This document shows, piece after piece, positions 8,642 to 18,139 of a stretch of DNA of 64,000 nt. The notes under the pieces were generated by a model. That model saw only the letters and a program-made list of their open reading frames with translations, was not told where the DNA came from and searched no databases. The translations under genes were made by a program, and so were the position numbers. The DNA is from Acetomicrobium hydrogeniformans (lineage in GTDB: Bacteria; Synergistota; Synergistia; Synergistales; JAFGMB01). Each line of letters opens with the position of its first letter. Positions within the stretch are counted from its first letter, which is position 1. The DNA lies in NCBI GenBank assembly GCA_016841745.1, contig JAENYO010000002.1:124001-188000 (forward strand), in the 5' to 3' direction.

Positions 8642-9544
8642 CTATGCCTGTTGTTTCATTTTTCCAGAGGCCATAAGGTTTTCGGCAGTATATATGGCAA
8701 GAGCTGTCCATATGCATCCAAAGGTTACGAACTGGGAAGGGGTAAAGGGTTCTCCATAGGCGAATATTCCCAGGAGAAAGGAAATTGTGGGAGAGAGGTA
8801 TTGTAGGATTCCCACAGTTACAAGGCTAAGCCTTTTTGCACCGTAGACGAAAGTGATAAGTGGAATTGAGGTCGCGATGCCAGTTCCCAGAAGAAGAAGG
8901 TCTGTTTTTATCCCCAGGTCTCCAAATGCTCCCCCACCATGAAATTCAAGAAATCCCAGGTAGATCAGGGCCGGAATTGAAAGAAACAGCGTTTCCACAA
9001 ATAGCCCTATACTTGATTCTACTTCTGCCATCTTTCTTAAAAGGCTGTAGGTGCCGAAGGTAAAGGCGAGACCCAGGGAAACCCAGGGCAGCTGTCCATA
9101 TCTTAAAAGCTGATAAAGAACGCCCGATGCGGCTATCGCTATGGCAAGCCATTGAAGTTTACGGAGACGATCCTTAAAAAAGAGAAAACCGAAAAAAACG
9201 TTTACCATCGGAGTTATGTAATATCCAAGACTGGCCTCGATAATCCTGTCTGAATTTACTGCCCAGATATAAATAAGCCAGTTTCCGCAGACAAGGGTTC
9301 CCGTGATGAGAAGCATCCTGAGGACTGAAGGAGTAGTAAGGGCCTTTGCGACTTTTCCCCATTTCTTCTGTACCGATAAAAGGATGGCAAGGAAAACCAC
9401 TGACCATATTATCCTGTTGGCCAGTATCTCCAGGGGTGAAACCTTCTGGAGAAGCTTCCAGTAGGCTGGAAGGAAACCCCAGACGATAAAAGTTGCCATG
9501 GTCGCTACAAATCCTTTGAAGTCCTGGCTCTCGGTTCTTTTCAC
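8642..9544 (-). CDS. rarD: RarD-type EamA permease
   Basis: 300 aa and about ten membrane helices. RarD signatures are visible: FIVWGFLPAYWKLL at the N-terminus, NWLIYIWAVNSDRIIEASLGYYITP in the middle and LQYLSPTISFLLG in the C-terminal half. Start is GTG 9544 with AAAGGAGAA seven nt upstream. RarD proteins are DMT permeases first linked to chloramphenicol resistance. The substrate is unknown. Confidence 0.85.
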   Translation of the reverse strand: MKRTESQDFKGFVATMATFIVWGFLPAYWKLLQKVSPLEILANRIIWSVVFLAILLSVQKKWGKVAKALTTPSVLRMLLITGTLVCGNWLIYIWAVNSDRIIEASLGYYITPMVNVFFGFLFFKDRLRKLQWLAIAIAASGVLYQLLRYGQLPWVSLGLAFTFGTYSLLRKMAEVESSIGLFVETLFLSIPALIYLGFLEFHGGGAFGDLGIKTDLLLLGTGIATSIPLITFVYGAKRLSLVTVGILQYLSPTISFLLGIFAYGEPFTPSQFVTFGCIWTALAIYTAENLMASGKMKQQA

Positions 9545-9689
9545 TAGAGGCTTCTCCTTTAACGGGTCAAAAGTTTTTCTATTCTACACCATTATCTGAT
9601 TTTCAACTCCTTCAAAATATGCCTGGTCACAAAGCATTGATTTATCAATTCATAGTGATGTAGAATAAATCCATATGGGAGGTGAAAAA

Positions 9690-10115
9690 ATGAAAAAATA
9701 TTTTATTGTGCCTCTCCTTATTCTGGTCTTTGTGCTGATGGTCAGTTCTGCTTATTCTTTTCAGAATAGTGGACCTGTTCCGGAAAAAGAGGGAATATCC
9801 TATTCAAATCTGAGAGTACAGCGGATCAAGAATCCCTACGGAAGAAAAATTCCTGGAGTATTGGGAGTCCTTATCAACGGTTCGGACGAAGATTTTCAAT
9901 TTTCGGAGAGCCTGATCTTCTATGATTTTGATATGGTACCTTTGGCTTTTGCAGATATAAACATACTTATTCCGACTGGGCGTAATGTCGCCTTTGCCAG
10001 AGCCCTGAGACCTGATCCTGAATTTGGTGAAAATTTCCCCGGGGATACCTACTTTGCTATGGCCATAAAGGCATCCTACACTTCATGGGCTCCAAAGGAA
10101 GAAGAGAAGAAATAA
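9690..10115 (+). CDS. Secreted protein of unknown function
   Basis: 141 aa from ATG 9690, chosen over 9675 because GGGAGGTG lies between the two. The first 27 residues form a signal peptide (KKYFIVPLLILVFVLMVSSAYSF). The mature part has an N-RVQRIKNPYGRKIPGVLGVLINGSDEDF pattern suggestive of a small beta-sandwich like FxLYD-type domains, but I do not recognise the family. The next gene starts 12 nt downstream, so the two are likely co-transcribed. Confidence 0.7.
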   Translation: MKKYFIVPLLILVFVLMVSSAYSFQNSGPVPEKEGISYSNLRVQRIKNPYGRKIPGVLGVLINGSDEDFQFSESLIFYDFDMVPLAFADINILIPTGRNVAFARALRPDPEFGENFPGDTYFAMAIKASYTSWAPKEEEKK

Positions 10116-10127
10116 AGGCTGATCGAA

Positions 10128-10391
10128 ATGAAAGAGTTGTTGATAGTTTTGTTATTGATATTCCTCCCTTCCAACCCTCTACTGGCCCAGACAGGAGAAC
10201 AGCCATGGTGGTGGGGCTTCCTGGGGATGGGATTTATGATGCTCAGTACTCTTCTGATAGTGATTATTCTGTTATGGCCCATTCTGAAGGGTTCCGGAAG
10301 ACAGGAGCCCCCTATTTACAGGACTGAGACTGTCATGGATATACTAAAGAAACGCTATGCCAGGGGAGAGATCACAAAAGAAGAGTTTTAG
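10128..10391 (+). CDS. Membrane protein with SHOCT domain interrupted by an amber codon
   Basis: 87 aa: a signal-like N-terminus, a membrane helix (GFLGMGFMMLSTLLIVIILLW) and a C-terminal SHOCT motif (ILKKRYARGEITKEEF). The SHOCT domain normally continues with a Glu and a short charged helix. Here TAG takes the Glu position and the same frame then reads KIENDLEE before TAA at 10416-10418. A single GAG-to-TAG change would explain this. The protein may still fold, since only nine residues are lost. It sits in a run of small envelope genes. Confidence 0.7.
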   Translation: MKELLIVLLLIFLPSNPLLAQTGEQPWWWGFLGMGFMMLSTLLIVIILLWPILKGSGRQEPPIYRTETVMDILKKRYARGEITKEEF

Positions 10392-10514
10392 AAAATAGAA
10401 AACGATCTGGAGGAATAAAAATCTGTATTTCTGAAAGGTTCAAATAGAAATTCAGATTCTACTGCTATACTGATAACCAGAATTATTATAAAGGGATAAA
10501 GGAAAACTTACAAA

Positions 10515-10844
10515 ATGGATAAAAAAGAAGGATTAACTCATAAGATCAGCATTTTCGGTTGGGGTCTGTTCCTTGTCTGGCTCGGTTTATTTCAGTGGAT
10601 GCACTTCAGGATGGGTTTTTTTCTTCTGGGTTTAGGAGCGATCATCCTTGCTGTACAGGCTTCCAGAAAATATTTTGCCCTTAAACAGGAGAATTTCTGG
10701 ATCGTGGCGGGGATCTTCTGCATTGTTGGTGGACTATGGGATCTTATCGAAACGGATCTCCCCCTTGTACCTCTCCTGCTTATAATTGCAGGTTTCGTCC
10801 TGATTCTTTCGGCTATCTGGGGCAGGGAGAGATTCCCTTTCTGA
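10515..10844 (+). CDS. Small multi-spanning membrane protein
   Basis: 109 aa with four hydrophobic segments: FGWGLFLVWLGLFQW, MGFFLLGLGAIILAVQA, NFWIVAGIFCIVGGLWDLI and VPLLLIIAGFVLILSAI. This resembles the LiaI/LiaF transmembrane-type (DUF5668-like) modules, but the assignment is weak. ATG 10515 has only AAAGGA upstream. It lies between the SHOCT gene and a serine hydrolase and is probably part of the same envelope cluster. Confidence 0.6.
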   Translation: MDKKEGLTHKISIFGWGLFLVWLGLFQWMHFRMGFFLLGLGAIILAVQASRKYFALKQENFWIVAGIFCIVGGLWDLIETDLPLVPLLLIIAGFVLILSAIWGRERFPF

Positions 10845-10939
10845 AATGTAAATCTTTCCCTGGAAGTTGAGGGCTATATTCTTAACTGCCTTAACTGTTG
10901 AATTCCCCTTTCAGAGGGAAATAATCCGGGAGAAGTAAA

Positions 10940-12745
10940 ATGCGAAGAACAGCTTCTCTGAAGGTCATTTTTATCGTTCTCCTTTTCCTTCTTGTTCTGG
11001 CAGCCTTGATGTGGGGTTTTGTAAGGCCTGATATCTTTCAGAAAACTCCCCCTTTTTCCCGGGGAGATTATTCCTATGCTATTCATCATGCCGAAAACCG
11101 GATCAGTTATCTTATGACAGAGTATCATCTTCCCTGTTTTGCCTTTGCCATGGTGAGTGATCAGAAAGTGATCTACCAGGCAGTGCGTGGTTTTCAGGAT
11201 CTACAGCAGGGACTTGAGGCTAACCTCGACACGGTCTTTCGTTTATGTTCCATATCCAAGGTCTTTACAGCTTTGGAAATAATGCGCCTTTACGAAGAAG
11301 GACTCGTCGATATTGATCTTCCTCTCTCGAAATATATCCCTTATTTTTCCATCAAAAGCCGATTCAGGGATGAGGATCCTGTAACTCTCCGAAAAATCCT
11401 TGCCCATCGTTCAGGTCTGCCCAGAAATGGCTGCCTCCTGCCTTGGCACTGGGATGGACAGCCTGAAGTTCTCGAAGATGTTGTCCGCTCACTGAAATAT
11501 TCCTATATGGCCTATCCTCCAGGGTATCGGTACAAGTATTCAAATGTTGGATTCGACATACTTGGTCATTTGATCGAGAAAAAAAGGAAGAAATTGTTCC
11601 CTGAATATATGGACAGAGAAGTATTGCCGGATATGGAAATGGAGGAGAGCGCATTTCTCCCTGGATCTGATGATATCGGCAGAATTGCAAGGGGTTACAG
11701 TTATGGTAATGGGACATTTCTTCCCTACGGTCAATATGAATTGAACCAGATGGCGTCGGCCAACCTCCACTCAACCATTCCGGATATGTGTGATTTCATG
11801 CGTTTTCTTTTCAGGTGGGGACAGGTCGAGAAAGGGCAGAGAATCAAGGGAGAAACCCTGGAAATGATGTTTCAGCCCCAGTACTCCTGGCCTGGAGATC
11901 CCCACGAAAATGGTCTTGCCTGGCGTACAGACACTCATCGATTGTCAGAACTGACAGTTTTTCATCATGGAATATGTATGGGTACCCAGTCCCTTATTGC
12001 CCTGATGCCTGAAAAAAAACAGGGTATAGTTCTTATCTGTAACTCCTCCAGCGTAGATGATTCCATTCTTCTTGAATTTGGATTTGAAATTCTTGGGCTG
12101 ATGTTACAGACAATAGGTGGAGTACTTCCAATGTCTGAATCAGGGCAGCAACCATCAGTTTCTCCGCGAACCTTCTCCGATAAGGATCAATATGAGGGCA
12201 AATATTGTCTCGATGGTGAAATAATTGAACTTTTTGTTAGAAGTGAAGATCTGAAAGTGAAGATCGAACCTGGAGAAATGGACTTGCTCCCCCTGGAGGG
12301 GCGAAGGTTTTCCCTATCCAGTGATCTGGAATCTTTTGAAAGGTTTGGGAAAATAGAAGTGGAATTTTTCATGGATGAGATGAGCAATGACTGGATTATA
12401 CATATTTTCAGGGGAGGAATCTATACAGGTACTGCAATTAAATGTCCTGTTCTGGAAGAGACTGCCCTGGAGCAATGGAGGAAACTTGAAGGAGAATATG
12501 AGGCTTATCCCCGTTTTGAATCAAGATTTACAGGAGAGAAAAGATTTGGCCGAGCTGAAATAATGTTAAAGGATAATTTTTTACTATTGCCTTCCCACAG
12601 GGCTGTCCTGATGCCTTTAAATGATACGGAGCTTATTATAAAGGGAGGGCTCTTTGACGGAGAGACCATGCTTTATGACCCTGTTACAGGTTACATAACC
12701 TGGCAGGATGTGGTCTATTATCGACCAGGTAAACCATTCCATTGA
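10940..12745 (+). CDS. Beta-lactamase-family serine hydrolase (class C/EstB-like)
   Basis: 601 aa. An uncleaved signal anchor (residues 8-27) places the catalytic domain outside the inner membrane. The serine beta-lactamase fold is shown by SISK (Ser104-x-x-Lys107), YSN within YKYSNVGFD near residue 200, and HHG in the third-motif position (KTG counterpart) in FHHGICMG. About 200 extra C-terminal residues form a likely beta-barrel domain like those attached to D-aminopeptidase-type hydrolases. Substrate could be a peptide, ester or peptidoglycan fragment. A true beta-lactamase is unlikely given the HxG variant and the length. Confidence 0.8.
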   Translation: MRRTASLKVIFIVLLFLLVLAALMWGFVRPDIFQKTPPFSRGDYSYAIHHAENRISYLMTEYHLPCFAFAMVSDQKVIYQAVRGFQDLQQGLEANLDTVFRLCSISKVFTALEIMRLYEEGLVDIDLPLSKYIPYFSIKSRFRDEDPVTLRKILAHRSGLPRNGCLLPWHWDGQPEVLEDVVRSLKYSYMAYPPGYRYKYSNVGFDILGHLIEKKRKKLFPEYMDREVLPDMEMEESAFLPGSDDIGRIARGYSYGNGTFLPYGQYELNQMASANLHSTIPDMCDFMRFLFRWGQVEKGQRIKGETLEMMFQPQYSWPGDPHENGLAWRTDTHRLSELTVFHHGICMGTQSLIALMPEKKQGIVLICNSSSVDDSILLEFGFEILGLMLQTIGGVLPMSESGQQPSVSPRTFSDKDQYEGKYCLDGEIIELFVRSEDLKVKIEPGEMDLLPLEGRRFSLSSDLESFERFGKIEVEFFMDEMSNDWIIHIFRGGIYTGTAIKCPVLEETALEQWRKLEGEYEAYPRFESRFTGEKRFGRAEIMLKDNFLLLPSHRAVLMPLNDTELIIKGGLFDGETMLYDPVTGYITWQDVVYYRPGKPFH

Positions 12746-12878
12746 GGGGAGTAGAGGGACTATACCACAGTGAGGAGAGCGGCTTTTATATTGCATTGCA
12801 GGCTGCTATGCCATATATTTAAAGCACTAAATAGCAGTTGATGATCTGAAAAAACTGTACATCTGAAAGAGGGTGAAA

Positions 12879-13946
12879 ATGATAAAACATTCCAGGAAAC
12901 CTTCGAAATCAAGGTATGGTCTGCCTCCGGGAGCACTTATCCATGTTGGTGAGAGAAAGATCGAAGAAGTGGAGATATCCTTCATCGATTACGACGGGCA
13001 GACTATTAATGAGGAGCGGATAGAACATATCCAGGAAACAGCCCGTTTTCGAGAAACACATACAGTGAGCTGGATCAATATCAATGGTCTTCACGAAATA
13101 GGAGTACTGGAAAACATAGGTAAGATCTTTGACATACATTCCCTGGTGCTTGAAGACATCCTGAATACTCAGCAGAGGCCAAAGATCGAGTCTTATGAAG
13201 GATACCTGCACATGGTTCTCAAGATGCTGGATTATAATGTTGATTCAATGGAGATCGTTTCGGAACAGGTAAGTGTGATACTCAAAAACAATCTTCTTCT
13301 ATCCTTTCAGGAGCGTCCCGGAGATGTTCTGGATCCTATAAGGGAGAGACTTAAAAAGGGTCTTGGAAAGTTGAGGAAATCCGGAGCAGATTACCTCGCC
13401 TATGCCATAGTGGATGCAATTGTGGACAGGTATTTTTACATCCTGGAGATGTTGGGCGAAAGGATAGAGGTCCTTGAAGAAGCATTACTTGCCGATCCTT
13501 CAAAGGATTCGGTTAAGGAGATATATACACTGAAACGCCAGCTCATAACCCTGAGGCATGCGGTATGGCCCCTGCGGGAGGCAGTGAATTCTCTTAGAAA
13601 AGGTGAAAGTGAGCTTGTTCAGGAAGGAACTCTCATATTTTTTGGAGACCTCCATGACCATATAATCCAGGTTATTGATACCGTTGAAAATTACCGTGAA
13701 ATGGTGGCCGGTCTTCTTGACCTCTACCTTTCCTCCGTCAGCAACAGGATGAACGAGGTTATGAAGGTCCTGACCGTTATTGCTACCTTTTTTATCCCCC
13801 TTACTTTTATAGCAGGGATCTATGGGATGAATTTCGAATTCATGCCGGAACTGGGATGGAAGTGGTCCTACCCTGTCCTTTGGGTGATCATGATAATTAT
13901 TGCAGGTTTTATGGCCTCCTGGTTCAGAAAGAAAAAATGGTTATGA
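12879..13946 (+). CDS. corA: CorA-family divalent cation transporter
   Basis: 355 aa from ATG 12879 (AGAGGG upstream; the track's GTG 12873 overlaps that RBS). A long cytoplasmic alpha/beta N-terminal domain leads to the stalk helix. Two C-terminal membrane helices follow, the first ending in the invariant YGMNF (GMN) selectivity motif, then ELGWKWSYPVLWVIMI and a Lys-rich tail FRKKKW. It would import Mg2+ (or Co2+/Ni2+) as a homopentamer in the inner membrane. It stands alone. Confidence 0.92.
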   Translation: MIKHSRKPSKSRYGLPPGALIHVGERKIEEVEISFIDYDGQTINEERIEHIQETARFRETHTVSWININGLHEIGVLENIGKIFDIHSLVLEDILNTQQRPKIESYEGYLHMVLKMLDYNVDSMEIVSEQVSVILKNNLLLSFQERPGDVLDPIRERLKKGLGKLRKSGADYLAYAIVDAIVDRYFYILEMLGERIEVLEEALLADPSKDSVKEIYTLKRQLITLRHAVWPLREAVNSLRKGESELVQEGTLIFFGDLHDHIIQVIDTVENYREMVAGLLDLYLSSVSNRMNEVMKVLTVIATFFIPLTFIAGIYGMNFEFMPELGWKWSYPVLWVIMIIIAGFMASWFRKKKWL

Positions 13947-14340
13947 AAAAGGACTGATTCATCCAACCAGGTTTAATGGTCAGGCTGTATATCTGAAAGA
14001 GCCTGCTTGATGGAGGAGTAATCAACAAGTTTTCCGTACTTTTTCCTCCAGCCGGCTCTTTCATAGCACCAATCGTCGTTTTTACTGTAAGATCTATCCC
14101 CTGGTATCCCTGGAACAACGGAATTCCCTTTATTATTGTTCTCAACACATTATTTATATTTCAGTTTACATCTACTCCATCAGAGCTGATCTTATCTGTC
14201 TTGATTATCAGTCTGTATTGTCTGAACAGACCATTACCACCAGGTTGTTACACGATCAGGGTTTTCCTGATATAGATTTATCCGGACCTTGACAGATTTT
14301 TAGATCTTGACCGAAATAAGGATGATTTTTCTATATTCGT
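13947..14340. other. Gap with possible minus-strand coding relic
   Basis: No convincing gene. On the minus strand an open stretch around 14130-13980 reads DRSYSKNDDWCYERAGWRKK and ends QALSDIQPDH before TAA. It lacks a good start and I do not recognise it, so it could be a decayed gene end or chance. Confidence 0.3.
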
Positions 14341-15363
14341 TTATTCTGCTTTCTTTTCCAGGGATATCCTTGTCCGGGGAAGAACCTCAGGATACCTTTC
14401 TCTGATAAAGCCTATAAGTCCCTCCCTGACTCTACAGCGAACGTTCCAGCATTCAGAGGCGTTCTTTTAACCCATGAGTGCCCGAAGTTCAACATTAGAA
14501 CCAGTCATATTCGTTATCTGAAGACCCCAGGTCTTGCCATCCCACTCAGCCTCTTTTTCCAGGATCTTCAAGAGTTCCTTTCGAACTTCTTCAATGGGCA
14601 GAGTGTAGTCTGCATATATGTAGACAGTTCCCAGAATATCGGCAGATACCCTGGTCCAGTTCTGAAAGGGTTTTTCGAGAAAATGAGTGGTGGGTAGAAT
14701 AAGGCGGCGAAGATCCCATATCCTTACCACCACATATGTCAGGGTTATCTCTTCGATCTTCCCCCATTCATTTTCGACAACCATTACATCGTCTATCCTG
14801 ATAGGCTGAGTTATGGCAAGCTGAAGGCCGGAAAGGATGGCAGTAAGTGTCTTCTGGGCAGATAGACCCACGATCAGTCCGGCAATACCTGCTGACGCGA
14901 TCAGCGCCGTACCTGTTTTGCGAAATGTTTCGAATGTCATTAGAAGGGATATCAGACTAAGAGTAGCGATAATTATCAGAAGGATCTTTGTAAACATGTT
15001 GATCTGGGTATGCATACTTCTGGCTTTCAGGTTATCCTTATCATCGATTCTGTATCTGGTGAGAATAGCACTCTTCAGCATGAAGGTCATGTTTACCAGA
15101 AGCCATGAGACTCCCAGGATCATAGAGACTTTCATTAATTGTCGGGCCAGTGTGGCATATTCATCAGGTATTCTGAGGAGTGGAAAAAATATGTTCATTA
15201 CAATAACGGTCGATATAAGGATCAGGGATTTCAAGCACCCCTTAAGATATCTGGATTTCTCCGGTGAGAGAAGAAAGTCGGATGAAGAAAATTTTCTTTT
15301 CAGCATATAAACCAGAATAAGGATCAGTGTCAGTACTGAAATAAAAACAACAGAAGTTTTCAT
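14341..15363 (-). pseudogene. MscS-family mechanosensitive channel with in-frame TAA
   Basis: The start is ATG 15363 (AAGAAGGT upstream). Membrane helices are followed by the MscS pore and beta-domain signature (GTALIASAGIAGLIVGLSAQ, AITQPIRIDDVMVVENEWG, LPTTHFLEKPFQNWTR). The ORF track stops at 14467 after VELRALMG. The same frame continues past that TAA for 41 codons to a second TAA at 14341-14343. The continuation, ECWNVRCRVREGLIGFIRER followed by YPEVLPRTR, is the normal C-terminal region of this family. So one nonsense codon truncates the last 12% of the protein. The truncated 298-aa product may still insert in the membrane. Confidence 0.85.
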
Positions 15364-15552
15364 GATTTTACCTTCTTTTAGAAGTGTAACAAAATGGTGA
15401 GCTAAATTATATTTTATCACTCCTGGTTATATTATCAGGCTGGAGATGGATAATATAATTGAAAAGCCTTTCCAGATTCGAGTGATCGTCCAACATGTGC
15501 TATGTTTTAAGTGGTTTTCAGGTTAAATATCATGATTCAGTAATATCAGCAC

Positions 15553-15572
15553 TTGTCACCAAGAGGTGACAA
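15553..15572. promoter_or_regulatory. Palindrome upstream of the KASIII-like gene
   Basis: TTGTCACC and GGTGACAA are separated by AAGA, 40 nt before the KASIII-like start. It is the right size and place for a dimeric repressor site. The regulator is unknown. Confidence 0.55.
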
Positions 15573-15612
15573 TGAGATAATTCTTTGGTTGTTTTAATTA
15601 GGAGGATTGAGT

Positions 15613-16629
15613 ATGAGAGTTACAAATATAGGAATTGCCGGCGTTGCTTGTTATCTGCCGGAGGAGTGTTTATGTAACGAGAAGCTTGTAGAAGAGTTTG
15701 GAACATGGACTTCCGAAAAGATATACCACAAGACGGGTATAAGAGAGAGACGGATCGCAAAAAAAGAACTCGTATCGGACATGGCTACAGGTGCAGCTGA
15801 AAATCTTTTTGAAAGATATCATATATCAAGAGAAGAGATCGACATGCTGATCCTGTGTACTGAAACGCCAGACTATCTCATGCCTGCAACTGCCTGTATA
15901 GTTCATGACCGTCTGGGTTTGAAGAAGAATAGCGGTGCTTTTGACTATAACCTGGGATGTTCGGGATATGTCTATGGACTGGCCCTCGCCAAATCTCTTA
16001 TAGCAGGAAATATGGCATGCAATGTACTTCTGATCACAGCAGATGTACTTACTCGCTTTATTAATCCGGGTGATAAAAGCACGAGGACCATTTTTGGTGA
16101 CGCAGCAACTGCCACTCTGGTGACAGGGTCAGGATCATCCGGCTCAATAGGAGAGTTTGTAATGGGAACCGACGGTAGCGGAGCTCCGAATCTGATCATT
16201 CCTGCGGGGGGAATGGCTATGCCGAGATCAGCAGACACGGCTGCGGAGAGAAAGAACCGATTCGGTAACATCAGGTCAAAGGATAATTTCTACATGAATG
16301 GACCCGAGGTTCTGCAGTTTTCAATGAGAGAGGTTCCAGTTGCGGTAAATGATGTTCTGGAAAAAAATGGAATCGGCATGGATAATGTTGATCTTTTTAT
16401 TTTTCACCAGGCAACAAGGCTGATGCTTGAACATCTGCGGACAGAGCTGGAAATTCCCGTGGAAAAGTTTTATATGAATATGGAAAAACTTGGAAATACC
16501 GTCAGTTCCACCATACCCCTCGCTCTTGAGCAGGCCGAAAGGGAAGGTATCCTTGAAAAGGGCAAGAAGGTTATGCTTGTAGGTTTTGGAGTTGGTTATT
16601 CCTGGGGAGCTACCATCATAGACTGGTAA
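15613..16629 (+). CDS. 3-oxoacyl-ACP synthase III (FabH-like) family protein
   Basis: 338 aa from ATG 15613, with AGGAGG seven nt upstream (better than the TTG 15607 in the track). The KASIII triad is intact: Cys116 in YNLGCSGYVYGL, His265 in FIFHQATRLM and Asn295 in EKLGNTVSS. It condenses an acyl-CoA with malonyl-ACP or a similar extender. A MaoC-type hydratase 46 nt downstream suggests a dedicated acyl pathway rather than the housekeeping fab cluster, which is absent here. A palindrome upstream may be its operator. Confidence 0.85.
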   Translation: MRVTNIGIAGVACYLPEECLCNEKLVEEFGTWTSEKIYHKTGIRERRIAKKELVSDMATGAAENLFERYHISREEIDMLILCTETPDYLMPATACIVHDRLGLKKNSGAFDYNLGCSGYVYGLALAKSLIAGNMACNVLLITADVLTRFINPGDKSTRTIFGDAATATLVTGSGSSGSIGEFVMGTDGSGAPNLIIPAGGMAMPRSADTAAERKNRFGNIRSKDNFYMNGPEVLQFSMREVPVAVNDVLEKNGIGMDNVDLFIFHQATRLMLEHLRTELEIPVEKFYMNMEKLGNTVSSTIPLALEQAEREGILEKGKKVMLVGFGVGYSWGATIIDW

Positions 16630-16675
16630 GCCGAAGGAGCCTCTGAAGGGAAATTTTGATTCTGGAGGTATTAAT

Positions 16676-17095
16676 ATGACTGGTAAAAGTATTGATCAGC
16701 TTAACGTAGGAGATAAGGCATTCTTTGAAAAAACGGTGTCTGAATCAGATGTGTATCTCTTTGCCGGAATAACAGGTGATCTTAATCCAGCCCATGTAAA
16801 TGAAGTGGAGGCTTCAGGTTCCATATTCCAGGGCAGGGTAGCCCACGGCATGCTGGTTGCCAGCTTCCTGTCTACTGTTGTAGGTATGTATCTCCCGGGT
16901 CCGGGAACGATCCTTGTAAGACAGGAACTTAAATTTCTTGGTCCTGTAAGGTTCGGAGACACTGTCCGGGCTGAAGTGGAGATAAGGGAGATCATATCCC
17001 GGAAAGAACTTGTGATCCTGAGGGCTGTTGTTATTAACCAGGACGGCAAAAAGGTTATCCAGGGTAAAGTGGTAGTAAAACCTCCCCGGAACTGA
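16676..17095 (+). CDS. MaoC-like (R)-specific enoyl-CoA hydratase
   Basis: 139 aa, the size of single hot-dog PhaJ-type hydratases. The hydratase-2 motif is present as GITGDLNPAHVNE (catalytic Asp and His) followed by GRVAHGML. It should hydrate trans-2-enoyl-CoA to (R)-3-hydroxyacyl-CoA or catalyse the reverse dehydration. It follows the KASIII gene with GGAGG at 7 nt spacing and ends at a terminator, making a two-gene operon. Confidence 0.85.
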   Translation: MTGKSIDQLNVGDKAFFEKTVSESDVYLFAGITGDLNPAHVNEVEASGSIFQGRVAHGMLVASFLSTVVGMYLPGPGTILVRQELKFLGPVRFGDTVRAEVEIREIISRKELVILRAVVINQDGKKVIQGKVVVKPPRN

Positions 17096-17120
17096 AGCAG
17101 AAGGTCAAATATAACTCTTT

Positions 17121-17165
17121 CAGGAAGAGCTTCCTCAGGTAAATGGGGAGGCCTTCCTGTTTTTT
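17121..17165 (+). terminator. Terminator after the MaoC gene
   Basis: Outer arms CAGGAAG/CTTCCTG enclose an inner CCTC/GAGG pairing, followed by a T-run. Confidence 0.75.
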
Positions 17166-17480
17166 CAGGACTTACATCAGAACCATTGTTTACTGGATTA
17201 TTGATTTTTCTCCGACTTGAAAGATGACTTCTTTTAGTGAGATAATGCTTTCGCTTCTGCTATAGGGATATCAGTAACATATAATGACCTGACAGAAGTT
17301 TGTTTCGTATTTCCTTATACCATGATAGTTTTCCGGCAATGAGGCCTTTCCTTGAAACTCTAGTTACCTGGGGGTTGATCTGGTCTCATTTCTGGTAGAT
17401 GTTAAATTTTGCCCATACTGTTATAACACTAAAGATCTTAAGGGAGCCAAGATTCAGTATTGAATGAGAGGATGGATCAC
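17166..17480. other. Intergenic stretch, nothing identified
   Basis: AT-rich, no ORF with RBS and no clear repeat. It presumably carries the promoter of the following acetyltransferase. Confidence 0.5.
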
Positions 17481-18014
17481 ATGATGGAACCGTTCGTTAT
17501 AAGTGGAGATAAAATAAATCTGCATATGCTGGGTGCAGGGGAATTGTCTTCCTGGCTTGATAATGAGGATGAGTTCTCGAAAGAATATGGTTTAACAATC
17601 GTAAAGGGGCTTGTAAATAAGAGAGTCCAGGAGGTCTTCAGACTTAAACTTGAAAAGATAGAATCTGATCCGGAAAACGTACTCTGGTATACCTACTTTG
17701 CCATCGTTCTCAGGGATACTGAAACCCTGATCGGTCTTATAGGATTCAAAGATATTCCTGACCAGGCTGGATTGTCGGAAATTGGTTATGGGATAGGTGA
17801 ATCATACAGGAACAGAGGATATGCTACTGAGGCAGTCAGCCTTCTGGTGGATTGGGTTTTCTGTAATACAGATTTGAGAACTATTTTTGCCCAGACAGAT
17901 ATCAATAACATACCCTCTGGTAAAGTCCTGGAAAAGGCTGGGTTTTCCATGCAGAGGCAGGACGGGAATATGTTTGAGTGGAAGCAGGAGAGATCTCCAT
18001 CACCAGTTCTGTAA
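17481..18014 (+). CDS. GNAT-family N-acetyltransferase (RimJ/RimL-like)
   Basis: 177 aa from ATG 17481 (GAGAGG at 9 nt; TTG 17460 and ATG 17472 are alternatives). GNAT motifs are clear: LIGLIGFKDIPDQ on strands 2-4, the acetyl-CoA loop region in GYGIGESYRNRGYATEAV, and the C-terminal NIPSGKVLEKAGFSMQ typical of the RimJ/RimL subgroup. It would acetylate an amine on a protein or small molecule. No partner gene is adjacent. Confidence 0.8.
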   Translation: MMEPFVISGDKINLHMLGAGELSSWLDNEDEFSKEYGLTIVKGLVNKRVQEVFRLKLEKIESDPENVLWYTYFAIVLRDTETLIGLIGFKDIPDQAGLSEIGYGIGESYRNRGYATEAVSLLVDWVFCNTDLRTIFAQTDINNIPSGKVLEKAGFSMQRQDGNMFEWKQERSPSPVL

Positions 18015-18042
18015 CAGAAGTAAGGAGTAATAATAAAATCTG

Positions 18043-18098
18043 TCTGTGGCTGTTTTCACGTAGGAACACATTATTAGCAGAAAACATTTCAAGGGGGG
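18043..18098. repeat. 56-bp dispersed repeat, copy 1
   Basis: TCTGTGGCTGTTTTCACGTA and the following bases match 24241-24296 with few mismatches. Both copies run into a G-rich hairpin. The pairing with a terminator suggests a mobile or duplicated terminator-bearing element. Confidence 0.65.
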
Positions 18099-18123
18099 CA
18101 AAATGCCCCCCTTGAAATGTTTT
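18081..18123. terminator. Bidirectional terminator between GNAT and subtilase genes
   Basis: Perfect 20-bp arms (AAAACATTTCAAGGGGGGCA and complement) around AAA, with A/T flanks on both sides. It serves the convergent GNAT (+) and subtilase (-) genes. Confidence 0.9.
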
Positions 18124-18139
18124 TAAACTATAGGTAATT

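Noticed and set aside
10389-10391. TAG read as pyrrolysine
   Set aside because: No pyl genes are visible, and the codon replaces a Glu in a short structural domain where pyrrolysine is not known.
14467-14469. MscS stop treated as selenocysteine
   Set aside because: The codon is TAA, not TGA.
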